Shown here in pieces: positions 53,055 to 62,662 of a DNA stretch of 64,000 nt (position 1 is its first letter; the number at the start of each line of letters is the position of its first letter). The notes under the pieces are model-generated. The model had not been told where the DNA came from. It was given only the letters and a program-made list of their open reading frames with translations, and did no database searches. The stretch is from JAALLB01 sp017643495 (GTDB taxonomy: Bacteria > Pseudomonadota > Alphaproteobacteria > Rhizobiales > Rhizobiaceae). The DNA is taken from positions 310,001 to 374,000 of the forward strand of contig OZ244147.1 in NCBI GenBank assembly GCA_965216105.1, in the 5' to 3' direction. The position numbers and the translations under genes were made by a program.

Positions 53055-54404
53055 TTGTTTTCCGGGCAGGGTTCCAGCAAATGGTTGTTTGCAAATCGGT
53101 TGGGGCAGGTCTTGTGCCTGTCGCTGGCCTTGCTTGTGCCGTCCTATGCCCAGGAACTTGTTGAACAGCGTGACCGGACGGCGCTTGAACTTCGGCAATT
53201 GCAGGAAGAGATCGCTCTAAGTGAACAGCGCAAGCAGGAGTTGGCGGCCGAGATCAGTCAACTGGCCAAGGACAGGGAGACAGTCAACCGTAACCTGATT
53301 GAAACTTCCAGCAATGCGCGCCGTCTTGAAAAACGAGTGTCCAAAGCTGAAGCGCGTCTTTCGCAGCTTCGCAAAGAACAAGACCAGGTGCGTGGTTACC
53401 TGAACAACAAGAAGGCGCTGCTTGCAGAAGTGCTGGGTGCATTGCAGCGCATGGGACGCAAGCCGCCCCCTGCATTGCTGGTCACGCCAGAGGATGCGCT
53501 TTCTTCTGTGCGCTCTGCAATCCTTCTGGGTTCGGTCATTCCGGAAGTGCGCGCCGAAACCCGTGTTCTGATTGGTCAGTTAAAGGAGCTGGTGCGAATA
53601 TCGGACGATATCGATCTCCAGAGAACAGCGCTCAGAAACGACCTGGAAGGACTTGCGCAAGACCAGGAAAGACTCAATTTGCTGCTTGCAGAAAAGCGCA
53701 AGCTTGCCGGAAAGACCCAGGCAGAGCTTGCTGCGGAGAGTGCCCGCGCTGCTGAACTTGCAGCCAAGGCTACGTCCCTGAATGACCTGATATCGGATCT
53801 TGAGGCCGAAATAGAGAGTGCCCGCGAAGCGGCTGAGGCAGCGCGGTTGGCCGAAATCGAACGCAAGAAACGCGAAGAAAGCCGTACGGCTGCGGTTCGC
53901 AAGTTCGAGGAGAACAATCCCTTTTCTGATCCGGGGCGCATTGCGCCAGCGCTTCCTTTTTCGGAAGCAAAAGGATTGCTGCCCCTGCCGGCTGAAGGCG
54001 AAACGGTTGCGCAATTCGGTCAAGATGATGGTGCCGGTGACCAGACCAGCGGCCTTTCCCTGGCTACCCGTGAGAATGCGCGCATTTCTTCCCCGGCGGA
54101 TGGCTGGATTGTCTATGCGGGTCCCTTTCGTTCCTATGGTCAACTATTGATCATCAATGCAGGACAGGGTTATCATGTCGTAATGGCGGGGATGGAGAAA
54201 ATAAACGTACAACCTGGGCAATTTGTACTTGTTGGCGAGCCTCTGGGCGTGATGGGTTCACAAAGAATTGCGAGCGCTGGTGTCGTAGACGTTTCCACAA
54301 CAAAGCCAATTTTGTATGTTGAGTTCCGCAAGGATGGGAAATCAATTGATCCGGCCCCGTGGTGGTCGGGCAACAAATCAGAGAGAGCAACAAATGGTTC
54401 GTAG
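53055..54404 (+). CDS. EnvC-like murein hydrolase activator with degenerate LytM domain
   Basis: 449-residue exported protein: signal peptide (about 13-32), a long coiled coil (about 35-270, many Glu/Gln/Arg/Leu heptads) and a C-terminal M23/LytM domain (about 315-440). The catalytic zinc residues are missing: where active enzymes have HxGID there is SGLSL, and where they have HLHFE there is ILYVEF. It should therefore bind and activate amidases at the septum, like EnvC, not cut peptidoglycan itself. TTG start at 53055 behind GGAG. Overlaps ctpA by 11 bp. Confidence 0.88.
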   Translation: MFSGQGSSKWLFANRLGQVLCLSLALLVPSYAQELVEQRDRTALELRQLQEEIALSEQRKQELAAEISQLAKDRETVNRNLIETSSNARRLEKRVSKAEARLSQLRKEQDQVRGYLNNKKALLAEVLGALQRMGRKPPPALLVTPEDALSSVRSAILLGSVIPEVRAETRVLIGQLKELVRISDDIDLQRTALRNDLEGLAQDQERLNLLLAEKRKLAGKTQAELAAESARAAELAAKATSLNDLISDLEAEIESAREAAEAARLAEIERKKREESRTAAVRKFEENNPFSDPGRIAPALPFSEAKGLLPLPAEGETVAQFGQDDGAGDQTSGLSLATRENARISSPADGWIVYAGPFRSYGQLLIINAGQGYHVVMAGMEKINVQPGQFVLVGEPLGVMGSQRIASAGVVDVSTTKPILYVEFRKDGKSIDPAPWWSGNKSERATNGS

Positions 54405-55731
54405 GCTTGTACTAATCATGGTGGGTGCCGTTTTGGGTGCCGTGACTGCCTTGACAGTCATATCAGGCATCAAACCTTCCAATACCGCACAGGCAGCCGG
54501 TGTCGGGACGTATCGCCAGTTGAGCATTTTCGGAGATATTTTCGAGCGGGTTCGTGCATCTTACGTTACCGAGCCGGAAGAAGAGGAATTGATCGAGAGT
54601 GCAATCAACGGCATGCTTACCTCGCTTGATCCTCACTCAAGCTATCTGAATGCGAAAGATTTTTCCGACATGCGTGTGCAAACACGCGGTGAGTTCGGCG
54701 GCCTTGGCATTGAAGTCACAATGGAAAATGAACTGGTCAAGGTTGTTTCTCCGATTGAAGACACGCCTGCCGCCAATGCCGGTGTATTGGCGGGAGATCT
54801 CATTTCCAAAATCGATGGCGAGGATATTCGCGGCATCACGCTTCAGCAGGCTGTCGAGAAAATGCGCGGTGAGATCAATACGCCGATCGTTCTGACAATT
54901 GTCAGGCAAGGTGCCGACAAGCCATTGGACATCACGATTATCCGCGATGTTATCAAGGTCCGTTCTGTCCGCTGGAGGATTGAGGACGAGGATATCGGGT
55001 TTATCGATATCAATGCATTCAACGAACAAACCTTCCAGGGCCTTGAAACGGCAATCGACCGAATCAAGGAACAGGTTCCGGAGGATCAGCTCAAGGGTTA
55101 TATCGTGGACTTGCGTCTCAACCCGGGCGGTTTGCTTGATCAGGCAATCAGCGTTTCCGACACATTCCTTGATCGCGGGCTTATCGTTTCCACCCGTGGG
55201 CGCAATCCGGAAGAGACCCGCCGTCACGCTGCACGTGCAGGTGACCTCACAGGTGGAAAGCCACTTATTGTTCTGATCAACGGTGGATCAGCCAGTGCTT
55301 CCGAAATTGTTGCCGGAGCATTGCAGGATCACAAGCGTGCAACCGTCGTGGGTACGCGTTCATTCGGCAAAGGTTCGGTCCAGACGATCATTCCGCTTGG
55401 TTCAAACGGTGCCTTGCGGCTGACGACTGCGCTTTACTACACTCCGGCCGACCGCTCCATTCAGGGAAAAGGTATCGAGCCTGATATCAGGATTGACCAA
55501 CCGCTTCCCGAAGAACTGGTGGGTCGTGTGCAGGCACGCGGCGAAAGTCAGCTCAAGGGACACATTGTCGGCAATGAGGAAGACGACAAGGGATCGGGGT
55601 CCATCGCTTATGTGCCACCTGATCCGAAGGATGATGTGCAGCTTGTTTATGCAAAAGACCTTTTGAAAGGCACCAAGACTGACGAGGCGTTCCCTCCTGA
55701 TCCCGAGAAGGCGGTGCCAACCCAGAACTGA
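54394..55731 (+). CDS. ctpA: Carboxyl-terminal processing protease CtpA, S41 family
   Basis: 445-residue periplasmic serine protease. Signal/anchor at about 4-24, PDZ domain about 95-180 (GGLGIEVT, GDLISKIDG), S41 core with Ser301 in GGSASASE and Lys326 in RSFGKGS, spaced 25 apart as in Prc. ATG at 54394 overlaps the envC-like gene by 11 bp. In this order, it probably trims envelope proteins or amidase regulators. Confidence 0.93.
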   Translation: MVRRLVLIMVGAVLGAVTALTVISGIKPSNTAQAAGVGTYRQLSIFGDIFERVRASYVTEPEEEELIESAINGMLTSLDPHSSYLNAKDFSDMRVQTRGEFGGLGIEVTMENELVKVVSPIEDTPAANAGVLAGDLISKIDGEDIRGITLQQAVEKMRGEINTPIVLTIVRQGADKPLDITIIRDVIKVRSVRWRIEDEDIGFIDINAFNEQTFQGLETAIDRIKEQVPEDQLKGYIVDLRLNPGGLLDQAISVSDTFLDRGLIVSTRGRNPEETRRHAARAGDLTGGKPLIVLINGGSASASEIVAGALQDHKRATVVGTRSFGKGSVQTIIPLGSNGALRLTTALYYTPADRSIQGKGIEPDIRIDQPLPEELVGRVQARGESQLKGHIVGNEEDDKGSGSIAYVPPDPKDDVQLVYAKDLLKGTKTDEAFPPDPEKAVPTQN

Positions 55732-55837
55732 CCGCCAGTCCCGGTGATGTACTCAGCATTCATTAGCAAGGGGGAGCCAGACTTCCCCTTGTTTGACTCT
55801 CGCACCAGGTGGCAACTGAAAAACTTGTCTGACCACG

Positions 55838-57028
55838 ATGAAACCCGATAGCGAATTCAACAGACCCCTGAAAGCCAGGGACGCGGCCAAGGGCAGCAAT
55901 TTCTGGCGATCGATTGGCTGGGGAGCGCTGGTATTTCTTATCCTGGGGCTGCCGCTTTTTCACTTTTATGACGGATTTGCCAAAGTTGCACAGCTCCTGA
56001 CGCCGGAAAAACCGGCACCGCAGATTGTGGTCGTGGAAAAAGAAGTTGCGCAAACTGCACAAAAGGAACCGGATTCTGTCAATCAGGTCAGTGGGAGCAA
56101 GGAACCATCCGAGCCAGACGCCGGTGATTCATCCCGGGTTGAGCGGGAAGGCCGTGTTATACGCATAAAGCCCAGGCAAGTGGAGCCTGAACAGGCGCCG
56201 GTACGAAGGCAAGAGCAGGCTCAGGCCCACCTTCCCGATCCGCAGCTTGTTGAGCGTGGTGCTACCGGCGTGATCCCGAAAAAGTCTACCGATGGCCTGA
56301 GGGCGATGGATGTCTACTCACGCCAGCCTGATACAGAGGGTAATTTTGGCGTTGCAAGGGTGGTAATCGTCATTGGCGGGCTCGGTATCAGCCAGACCAG
56401 CACTCAACGGGCGATTGAAAGCCTTCCGCCCGGTGTGACACTTGCCTTTGCGCCTTATGGAAACAGTCTCACGAGATGGATGCAGCAGGCCCGCAAGGCA
56501 GGTCACGAGTTGTTGCTGCAGGTACCCATGGAACCGATCGGGTACCCGAACAACAATCCGGGAAGACATACACTGAGATCCGATGTTGACCTTCAGGAAA
56601 ACCTTGCCAACCTGCATTGGGCGATGAGCAGGATTACCAATTATGTGGGCATTACAAACTATCTTGGAGGTCGCTTGATGAGCGAACCCGCTGCATTGTC
56701 TCCGATTTTTTCGGAGATTGCCGATCGCGGGTTACTCTTTTTTGATGACGGTTCTGTCAAGAATTCCGTCGCCAAAGGTGTGTCGCTCAAGGCACTGCTG
56801 CCCTATGCAAGAGGTGAAATAATGCTCGACAATGTTCGTTCCCGCTCTTCAATTGGCGAGAAGCTGGATGCGCTTGCTGCCCAGGCAAAGAGGACAGGAT
56901 TGGCAATCGGAGTGGGAAATGCCTTCCCGGATACGATTGCCATGGTTTCGGAATTTGCGCGTCGGGCAAGGGAGAATGGCATTGAAATCACCCCCCTGTC
57001 AGCTGTGGTGAAGGACCCTTCCAGATGA
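55838..57028 (+). CDS. Divergent polysaccharide deacetylase family protein (YibQ)
   Basis: 396-residue membrane-anchored protein. One N-terminal helix (about 22-42), a Pro/Glu/Gln-rich linker, then a divergent polysaccharide deacetylase domain (about 168-396; VIVIGGLGISQTSTQRAIESLP, LLLQVPMEPIGYPNNNPG). Family is called YibQ/DUF610, with unknown enzymatic activity; the metal-binding His-His motif of true deacetylases is absent. Follows ctpA and precedes rppH with a 4-bp overlap, a common alphaproteobacterial order that suggests a cell-envelope role. Confidence 0.85.
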   Translation: MKPDSEFNRPLKARDAAKGSNFWRSIGWGALVFLILGLPLFHFYDGFAKVAQLLTPEKPAPQIVVVEKEVAQTAQKEPDSVNQVSGSKEPSEPDAGDSSRVEREGRVIRIKPRQVEPEQAPVRRQEQAQAHLPDPQLVERGATGVIPKKSTDGLRAMDVYSRQPDTEGNFGVARVVIVIGGLGISQTSTQRAIESLPPGVTLAFAPYGNSLTRWMQQARKAGHELLLQVPMEPIGYPNNNPGRHTLRSDVDLQENLANLHWAMSRITNYVGITNYLGGRLMSEPAALSPIFSEIADRGLLFFDDGSVKNSVAKGVSLKALLPYARGEIMLDNVRSRSSIGEKLDALAAQAKRTGLAIGVGNAFPDTIAMVSEFARRARENGIEITPLSAVVKDPSR

Positions 57029-57552
57029 AAAAAGTAAAAGCTGAAGACCTTCCTTACCGGCCTTGTGTCGGCATCATGTTATTGAACAGCGAGGGCAAGG
57101 TTTGGGCTGGCCGGCGCATGCCCAATACCGAGACATTTGGCAAGACAGCATATCTTTGGCAAATGCCCCAAGGTGGCATCGACAGGGACGAAGACCCGCT
57201 AAAGGCCGCCAAACGCGAATTGTGGGAGGAAACCGGGATTACCTCTGCAAGCTTTCTGGCCGAGAGTGAGGGATGGCTTGATTATGACCTTCCGGACGAG
57301 CTGATCGGTTTTGCGTTGAAAGGCAAGTATCGCGGGCAGACCCAGAAATGGTTTGCCTTTCGCTTTGAAGGCGATGAAAGCGAGATCAACATCACCCATC
57401 CCCCCGACGGATCGGAACAGGAATTTGACAAGTGGTCATGGAAAGACATGCATGAACTGCCGGACCTGATTGTATCCTTCAAGCGGGGCATTTATCTTCG
57501 GGTTGTCGAAGAATTCAAGCATTTGTCCGGCAGCAATAGCGCTGCTTCCTGA
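57025..57552 (+). CDS. rppH: RNA pyrophosphohydrolase RppH
   Basis: 175-residue Nudix hydrolase that converts 5'-triphosphate RNA ends to monophosphate and so starts decay. Nudix box GX5EX7REUXEEXGU at 50-72 (GGIDRDE...RELWEETGI) with all Glu residues. N-terminal YRPCVGIMLLN and the C-terminal WSWKDMHELPDLIVSFKR are typical. ATG overlaps the YibQ stop by four bases. Convergent with tyrC. Confidence 0.94.
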   Translation: MKKVKAEDLPYRPCVGIMLLNSEGKVWAGRRMPNTETFGKTAYLWQMPQGGIDRDEDPLKAAKRELWEETGITSASFLAESEGWLDYDLPDELIGFALKGKYRGQTQKWFAFRFEGDESEINITHPPDGSEQEFDKWSWKDMHELPDLIVSFKRGIYLRVVEEFKHLSGSNSAAS

Positions 57553-57590
57553 GCTATAACGGCTTGTCGTCAGTTACCGGCAGAAAGTCC

Positions 57591-58505
57591 TCACTGTTCA
57601 TCCTTCGAGTATCGGCCGAAGTTCGGAGCCTCTGTGTCCTGTCCGATTTCAACGATTGACCGGCGAATATCCCGGGTCCGGGTAAACAGGTCAAACAGCA
57701 TTTCCCCGTCTCCCTTCCGGATGGCACGCCTGAGAGAACTCAAGTCTTCCGAAAACCGCCCCAGTGTTTCCAGTACCGCATCCTTGTTGTGAAGGAAGAT
57801 GTCTCTCCACATGGTCGGATCGGAAGCAGCGATCCTGGTAAAGTCCCGAAAGCCGGAGGCCGAGAACTTGATCACTTCAGAGCGGGTGTCGGTTTCAAGG
57901 TCATTGGCCGTTCCCACGATGTTGTAGGCTATGAGGTGTGGCAAATGTGAGGTGATTGCCAGTACCAGGTCATGGTGGCGGGCGGTCATGATCTCGACAT
58001 CGCTGCCGCACTTTTCCCAGAAACGCTGGAGTTTCTTGACCGCTTCAGGGTCGCTGTTTTCATCCGGGGTCAGAATGCACCAGCGTTCCTCGAAAAGAGA
58101 GGCAAAGCCGGAATCAGGGCCGGAAAATTCAGTCCCGGCGATCGGGTGGCCCGGAATAAGGTGAACGGTCTCAGGGAGGTTGGGCCTCATCTGGTCCAGC
58201 ACGGTCTGTTTGACCGAGCCAACATCCGAGACAATGGCGCCTTCGGCAAGGACCGGGGCAATCGTTTTGGCAACGTGTCCGCAAGCCCCTACCGGCGTGC
58301 AGACAATAACAAGATCTGCTCCCCGGGCTGCCTCGGAAGCATCCAGAAAATACTCATTTCCAAGATTGAGTTTCCGTGCACGCTCCAGTGTTTCGGGACT
58401 TCGCGTTGATATGGCTATTTCCTGCGCCAGCCCTTCGCGGCGCATGACATGGGATAGTGATGACCCGATCAGGCCGATACCCACAAGGGCAACTCGATTG
58501 AACAT
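57591..58505 (-). CDS. tyrC: Prephenate/arogenate dehydrogenase
   Basis: 304-residue NAD-dependent cyclohexadienyl dehydrogenase of tyrosine synthesis. NAD site GIGLIGSS at 9-16, His in HPIAGTEFSGP, and DSDVE-like helix region (CGSDVEIMTARHHDL). No chorismate mutase fusion. Its ATG shares a base with the hisC stop (TGATG), so it is coupled to the aminotransferase that acts next in the pathway. Minus strand, convergent with rppH. Confidence 0.92.
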   Translation of the reverse strand: MFNRVALVGIGLIGSSLSHVMRREGLAQEIAISTRSPETLERARKLNLGNEYFLDASEAARGADLVIVCTPVGACGHVAKTIAPVLAEGAIVSDVGSVKQTVLDQMRPNLPETVHLIPGHPIAGTEFSGPDSGFASLFEERWCILTPDENSDPEAVKKLQRFWEKCGSDVEIMTARHHDLVLAITSHLPHLIAYNIVGTANDLETDTRSEVIKFSASGFRDFTRIAASDPTMWRDIFLHNKDAVLETLGRFSEDLSSLRRAIRKGDGEMLFDLFTRTRDIRRSIVEIGQDTEAPNFGRYSKDEQ

Positions 58506-59605
58506 CAGTCCAAAAACTCTTTCAGGTGCTTGAGAACGCCAAGATTGGCTTCTGCGGAACCAATTGACATGCGAAGTGCATTGGGAAAACCGTATCCACC
58601 AACTGCACGGAGAACAAAACCGCGTTCCGTAAGATAAGTGTCCGCTTCGGCGGCGGTTTTGCCGGCTGTTTTCGGGAAATGTACCAACAGGAAGTTTCCG
58701 ACAGAAGGAGTGACTTTCAGTCCCAGTTCCTCAAACCCCTCGGTCAGTCTCGTTTGCCATTCCTCATTGTGCAATACGGAGCGCTCGACATGTCCCCGGT
58801 CCTGAATGGCTGCAGCCCCGGCGGCAATTGCTGCAGAGTTCATGTTGAATGGCCCGCGAATGCGGTTGAGTATATCAAGCAGTTTCCTAGGGCCATATGC
58901 CCAACCAATCCGCAATGCTGCAAGCCCGTGGATTTTCGAAAAGGTCCGGGTCATGACGACATTAGAGCTTTCGGAAACTAGTTCCAGCCCGGATTCATAA
59001 TCATTGCGGCGTACATATTCGGCATAAGCCGCATCCAGGACAAGTATCACATTGCCAGGCAGGTTGGCGTGCAGCCTCTTGACCTCATTTGCCGGCAAGT
59101 AAGTCCCTGTCGGGTTGTTGGGATTGGCAATGAAGACAATCCGGGTGCGATCAGTGACGGCCTCCAGAATGCGGTCGACATCCGTGCGACAATCAGTTTC
59201 CCGGACTACTACCGGCTTTGCACCTGCACCAAGCGTGAGAATGCGGTAGAGAAGAAAACCGTGCTCGGTGAAAATTGCCTCGTCACCCGGTGCCAGGAAT
59301 GCATTGGCAAGCATTGAAAGAATTTCATCGGAGCCGTTGCCACAGATGATGTTCTCCGGATTAAGCCCGTGCCGTGCGGCGATTGCCTCACGCAATGCAG
59401 TAGCCTGGCCGTCCGGATAATCCTGAAGGCGGTTCCCGATCCCGGCAAGCGCTTCAAGCGCGGAAGGGCTTGGCCCCAGAGGACTTTCATTGGATGACAG
59501 TTTGTGGGGCGTTACCCCTGCCGGAACTTTTGATTTTCCCGGTACATACATGTCGATTTCCAGAATGCCGGGTTTTGGTTGGGGTTCCTGCACTTGATTG
59601 TTCAC
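58505..59605 (-). CDS. hisC: Histidinol-phosphate aminotransferase / aromatic aminotransferase
   Basis: 366-residue PLP aminotransferase, fold type I. Lys224 in TFSKIHGLAALRIGW binds PLP; LSSNESPLGPSP and NPNNPTGTYL are the family marks. The operon with tyrC suggests it transaminates prephenate or phenylpyruvate as much as histidinol phosphate. GTG at 59605 with GGAG 8 bp upstream preferred over ATG 59626. About 85 bp downstream of the methyltransferase gene. Confidence 0.88.
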   Translation of the reverse strand: MNNQVQEPQPKPGILEIDMYVPGKSKVPAGVTPHKLSSNESPLGPSPSALEALAGIGNRLQDYPDGQATALREAIAARHGLNPENIICGNGSDEILSMLANAFLAPGDEAIFTEHGFLLYRILTLGAGAKPVVVRETDCRTDVDRILEAVTDRTRIVFIANPNNPTGTYLPANEVKRLHANLPGNVILVLDAAYAEYVRRNDYESGLELVSESSNVVMTRTFSKIHGLAALRIGWAYGPRKLLDILNRIRGPFNMNSAAIAAGAAAIQDRGHVERSVLHNEEWQTRLTEGFEELGLKVTPSVGNFLLVHFPKTAGKTAAEADTYLTERGFVLRAVGGYGFPNALRMSIGSAEANLGVLKHLKEFLD

Positions 59606-59689
59606 GGCCTTGCTCCGAAAAGTCACATGTTCTTGTTCACAAGCCTTGGGTTTTATTGAATGCGTTTTTGAAAAGCAAAGAAAGAATTT

Positions 59690-60430
59690 TCAGGCCTGGT
59701 CACGGTTGGAGCGAGAAGTCCCCTGCGGGACCAGTACCGGCACAACAGCCCGGCGCTTTGCACGTGCTGTAACCGGGATTCCCTGGAAAAGCCGTTTCGT
59801 CGCCGTTACGCATATTACACCAGAGAAAACCGGCCAGAATCTGCGTCCCAACCGTTCAAAGCCTCCGCGTGTCCGCAGTACGAAATCGCGTTTGCTTGGT
59901 GGGAAATGCAGGGCGTCTGACCACTTTTCTGGAGTAAACCGGTTGTTGCGCAGCAGTGTGTTCAACTGGCTCCGGCTGTAAGGCCTGCCGGTGCCGAAGG
60001 GCGTGTGCTCAAACCTTGCCCATACGCCACGCCGGTTCGGAATAACGATCACAAGGGTTCCTCCCGGGGAAAGGACCCGCCATGCCTCGCCAATACATTC
60101 ATCCGCACTTTCAGCCTGTTCCAGAAAATGGACCATGAGAATGCGATCGACAGAAGCGTCTCTCAACGGCAATTCGTCATCATACACGAGTGCTGTCGCC
60201 GATGCCGAAGGAGAAGGCCATTGCAGGGCACCCTGGCCTGCCTGCATCATGGCGACACTTCGTTCTGCATCCGTTGAAAACCGGTCCATCCACGGCAAGG
60301 GAAAGCCAAGACCTAGAAAGATTTCGTCAGAAGAGGGATTCCAGATTGACGAAAGTGCCATTGCAATGGAATGACTTGCGGCAAGTCCCAGTTTCGACGC
60401 ATAAAATTCGCGCAACTCAACAGCATCCAT
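59690..60430 (-). CDS. SAM-dependent methyltransferase
   Basis: 246-residue class I methyltransferase of the Methyltransf_11 type. Motif I is degenerate (GLGFPLPWMDRF in place of the usual GxGxG); later parts LPLRDASVDRILMVHFLEQAE and AWRVLSPGGTLVIVIPNRRG fit the family. The C-terminal ~50 residues are basic (RAKRRAVVPVLVP). This type is found next to gloB in many alphaproteobacteria, divergently as here. Start at ATG 60430; another at 60436 adds two residues. Confidence 0.82.
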   Translation of the reverse strand: MDAVELREFYASKLGLAASHSIAMALSSIWNPSSDEIFLGLGFPLPWMDRFSTDAERSVAMMQAGQGALQWPSPSASATALVYDDELPLRDASVDRILMVHFLEQAESADECIGEAWRVLSPGGTLVIVIPNRRGVWARFEHTPFGTGRPYSRSQLNTLLRNNRFTPEKWSDALHFPPSKRDFVLRTRGGFERLGRRFWPVFSGVICVTATKRLFQGIPVTARAKRRAVVPVLVPQGTSRSNRDQA

Positions 60431-60514
60431 GATCATGGGGCGACCTTAACGCCAAGCTGGAAACATGACAAACAACCATTATCTTTAGTGAAAGACAACG
60501 ACGGGAGCATGATG

Positions 60515-61285
60515 ATGAGCGAATTGGAATTTTACCAGTTTCCCTGCCTTAGCGACAATTATGGTGTGCTGGTACATGACCCGGACAGCGGTGATACAGC
60601 AGCGATTGATGTGCCAGATGCCGGTACCACACAGGCTGCACTTGACGAGAATGGGTGGAAGCTGACCCATGTACTGGTTACCCATCATCATTTCGACCAC
60701 ACCCAGGGTATCGAGGAACTGAAGGCGGCAAGCGGATGCAAGGTCATTGGTCCGGAAGCCGAGAAAGCAAAGATACCCACGCTTGATGAAACGGTATCGG
60801 ATGGAGACCGGTTCGGGTTCGGCGGGGATATGGTGGATGTCATCTCGACGCCCGGGCATACACTTGGCATGATCAACTTCCATTTCCGTGAAAGTGGAGT
60901 GGTGTTTACCGGAGACACACTGTTTGCGATGGGATGTGGCCGAATTTTTGAAGGCGATGCACAGATGATGTGGGATTCACTTTGCAAACTTGCCGGGTTG
61001 CCTGCCGAAACTGTGGTTTATTGCGGTCATGAATACACGCTGGCAAATGCCAGGTTTGCACTTACCGTAGATCCCGGCAATGATGCCCTGCAGAAACGTG
61101 CGGAAGAAGTTGCCGCATTGCGCGCTGCGGGAAAGCCAACCTTGCCAACAACTATAGGGACGGAACTCGCGACGAACCCGTTTCTGCGGGCTGCAAACAG
61201 TGAAATCCGCTCACATCTCGCGATGAAATCGGAAAGTGATGCCAAGGTTTTTGCCGAAATCAGGCACCGCAAGGATAATGCCTGA
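60515..61285 (+). CDS. gloB: Hydroxyacylglutathione hydrolase (glyoxalase II)
   Basis: 256-residue metallo-beta-lactamase-fold enzyme that hydrolyses S-lactoylglutathione. Zinc motif THHHFDH at 56-62, GHTLG, FTGDTLFAMGCGR, and CGHEYT later; C-terminal substrate domain with NPFLR. Of three ATGs in a row, 60515 stands 7 bp from GGGAG. Divergent from the methyltransferase (gap 84 bp). Confidence 0.94.
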   Translation: MSELEFYQFPCLSDNYGVLVHDPDSGDTAAIDVPDAGTTQAALDENGWKLTHVLVTHHHFDHTQGIEELKAASGCKVIGPEAEKAKIPTLDETVSDGDRFGFGGDMVDVISTPGHTLGMINFHFRESGVVFTGDTLFAMGCGRIFEGDAQMMWDSLCKLAGLPAETVVYCGHEYTLANARFALTVDPGNDALQKRAEEVAALRAAGKPTLPTTIGTELATNPFLRAANSEIRSHLAMKSESDAKVFAEIRHRKDNA

Positions 61286-61357
61286 CATCGATTCTGCAGA
61301 ACCGGATGGTGGAGATTTCACTTGCGGTTCACAAATGTCGTCTAGCAAAGCCGGATC

Positions 61358-62662
61358 ATGAGGCATAAAACGGGAAATGATGCCAGTCAGATGAATATGG
61401 GCAATCATGCAATGGATACGATGATCAAACCGCAATACCTCGCCGGGGCACTCCCGCGAAAGATTACAACCGGTGTAAGTGTGGGTGGCGTGACCGTAGG
61501 AGGTGGCGCGCCGATTGTTGTCCAGTCCATGACAAATACCGATACTGCCGACATTGATGCGACTGTTGCGCAGGTGGCGGCGCTACATACAGCAGGGTCA
61601 GAGCTTGTCCGTATCACGGTTGACCGTGACGAGGCTGCTGCCGCTGTTCCGCGTATCAGGGACCGGTTGGCCAGGCTGGGTATCGATGTGCCGCTGATCG
61701 GCGATTTTCATTACATTGGCCACAAGCTGCTCGCTGATCATCCCGACTGTGCCGAAGCCTTGGCAAAATACCGGATCAATCCCGGCAATGTTGGCTTCAA
61801 GGAAAAGAAGGACCGGCAATTCGGCCAGATTATTGAAATGGCCCTGAAACATGACAAGCCTGTAAGGATAGGGGTCAACTGGGGTTCTCTTGACCAGGCC
61901 TTGCTTACCGAGTTGATGGATCGCAATCAGGATGAAGGTTCTCCTCTTACAGCGATAGAGGTCACCCGGGAGGCAATGGTACAGTCAGCCTTGCTATCAG
62001 CCAATCTGGCGAACGAACTTGGTATGGACAATGACAAGATCATCCTTTCGGTCAAAGTCAGTCAGGTTCAGGATCTCGTTGCGGTATATTGCGCCCTGGC
62101 CGAACGCAGCAATCATGCCCTCCATCTCGGACTGACAGAGGCGGGCATGGGTACCAAGGGCATTGTCGCCTCGTCGGCGGCAATGGGTATCCTGTTGCAG
62201 CAAGGAATTGGGGATACGGTTCGCATATCGCTAACACCCGAACCCGGCGGCGACCGGACGCGTGAGGTGCAGGTTGCCCAGGAATTGCTGCAGACCATGG
62301 GATTTCGTTCATTTCTGCCGATTGTTGCTGCCTGTCCGGGGTGTGGTCGAACGACGTCAACGGTTTTTCAGGAGTTGGCAAGCGACATCCAGAACCAGAT
62401 CAGGCGGGACATGCCTGAATGGAAAAAGAAATATCCGGGGGTTGAGGAACTGAAAGTGGCGGTCATGGGATGCATCGTTAACGGGCCCGGAGAATCCAAA
62501 CATGCCGATATCGGCATTTCCTTGCCGGGCACAGGGGAAACGCCTGCAGCACCTGTCTTCATTGACGGAAAGAAAGCCCGTATACTTCGTGGCGACAATA
62601 TAGCTGAAGAATTCCAGCGTCTGGTTCACGAATATGTGGAACAACGCTACGGGGAAGGGTGA
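61358..62662 (+). CDS. ispG: 4-hydroxy-3-methylbut-2-enyl diphosphate synthase
   Basis: 434-residue iron-sulfur enzyme of the MEP isoprenoid route (GcpE). N-terminal TIM barrel with QSMTNTDTADIDAT, then the [4Fe-4S] cysteines in CPGCGR and MGCIVNGPGE. The true start is uncertain: the core begins near KITTGVSVGG (about residue 35), and ATGs at 61358, 61391, 61397, 61412 and 61421 are all in frame; none has a strong ribosome site. Coupled to the lysE gene by a TGATG overlap. Confidence 0.93.
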   Translation: MRHKTGNDASQMNMGNHAMDTMIKPQYLAGALPRKITTGVSVGGVTVGGGAPIVVQSMTNTDTADIDATVAQVAALHTAGSELVRITVDRDEAAAAVPRIRDRLARLGIDVPLIGDFHYIGHKLLADHPDCAEALAKYRINPGNVGFKEKKDRQFGQIIEMALKHDKPVRIGVNWGSLDQALLTELMDRNQDEGSPLTAIEVTREAMVQSALLSANLANELGMDNDKIILSVKVSQVQDLVAVYCALAERSNHALHLGLTEAGMGTKGIVASSAAMGILLQQGIGDTVRISLTPEPGGDRTREVQVAQELLQTMGFRSFLPIVAACPGCGRTTSTVFQELASDIQNQIRRDMPEWKKKYPGVEELKVAVMGCIVNGPGESKHADIGISLPGTGETPAAPVFIDGKKARILRGDNIAEEFQRLVHEYVEQRYGEG

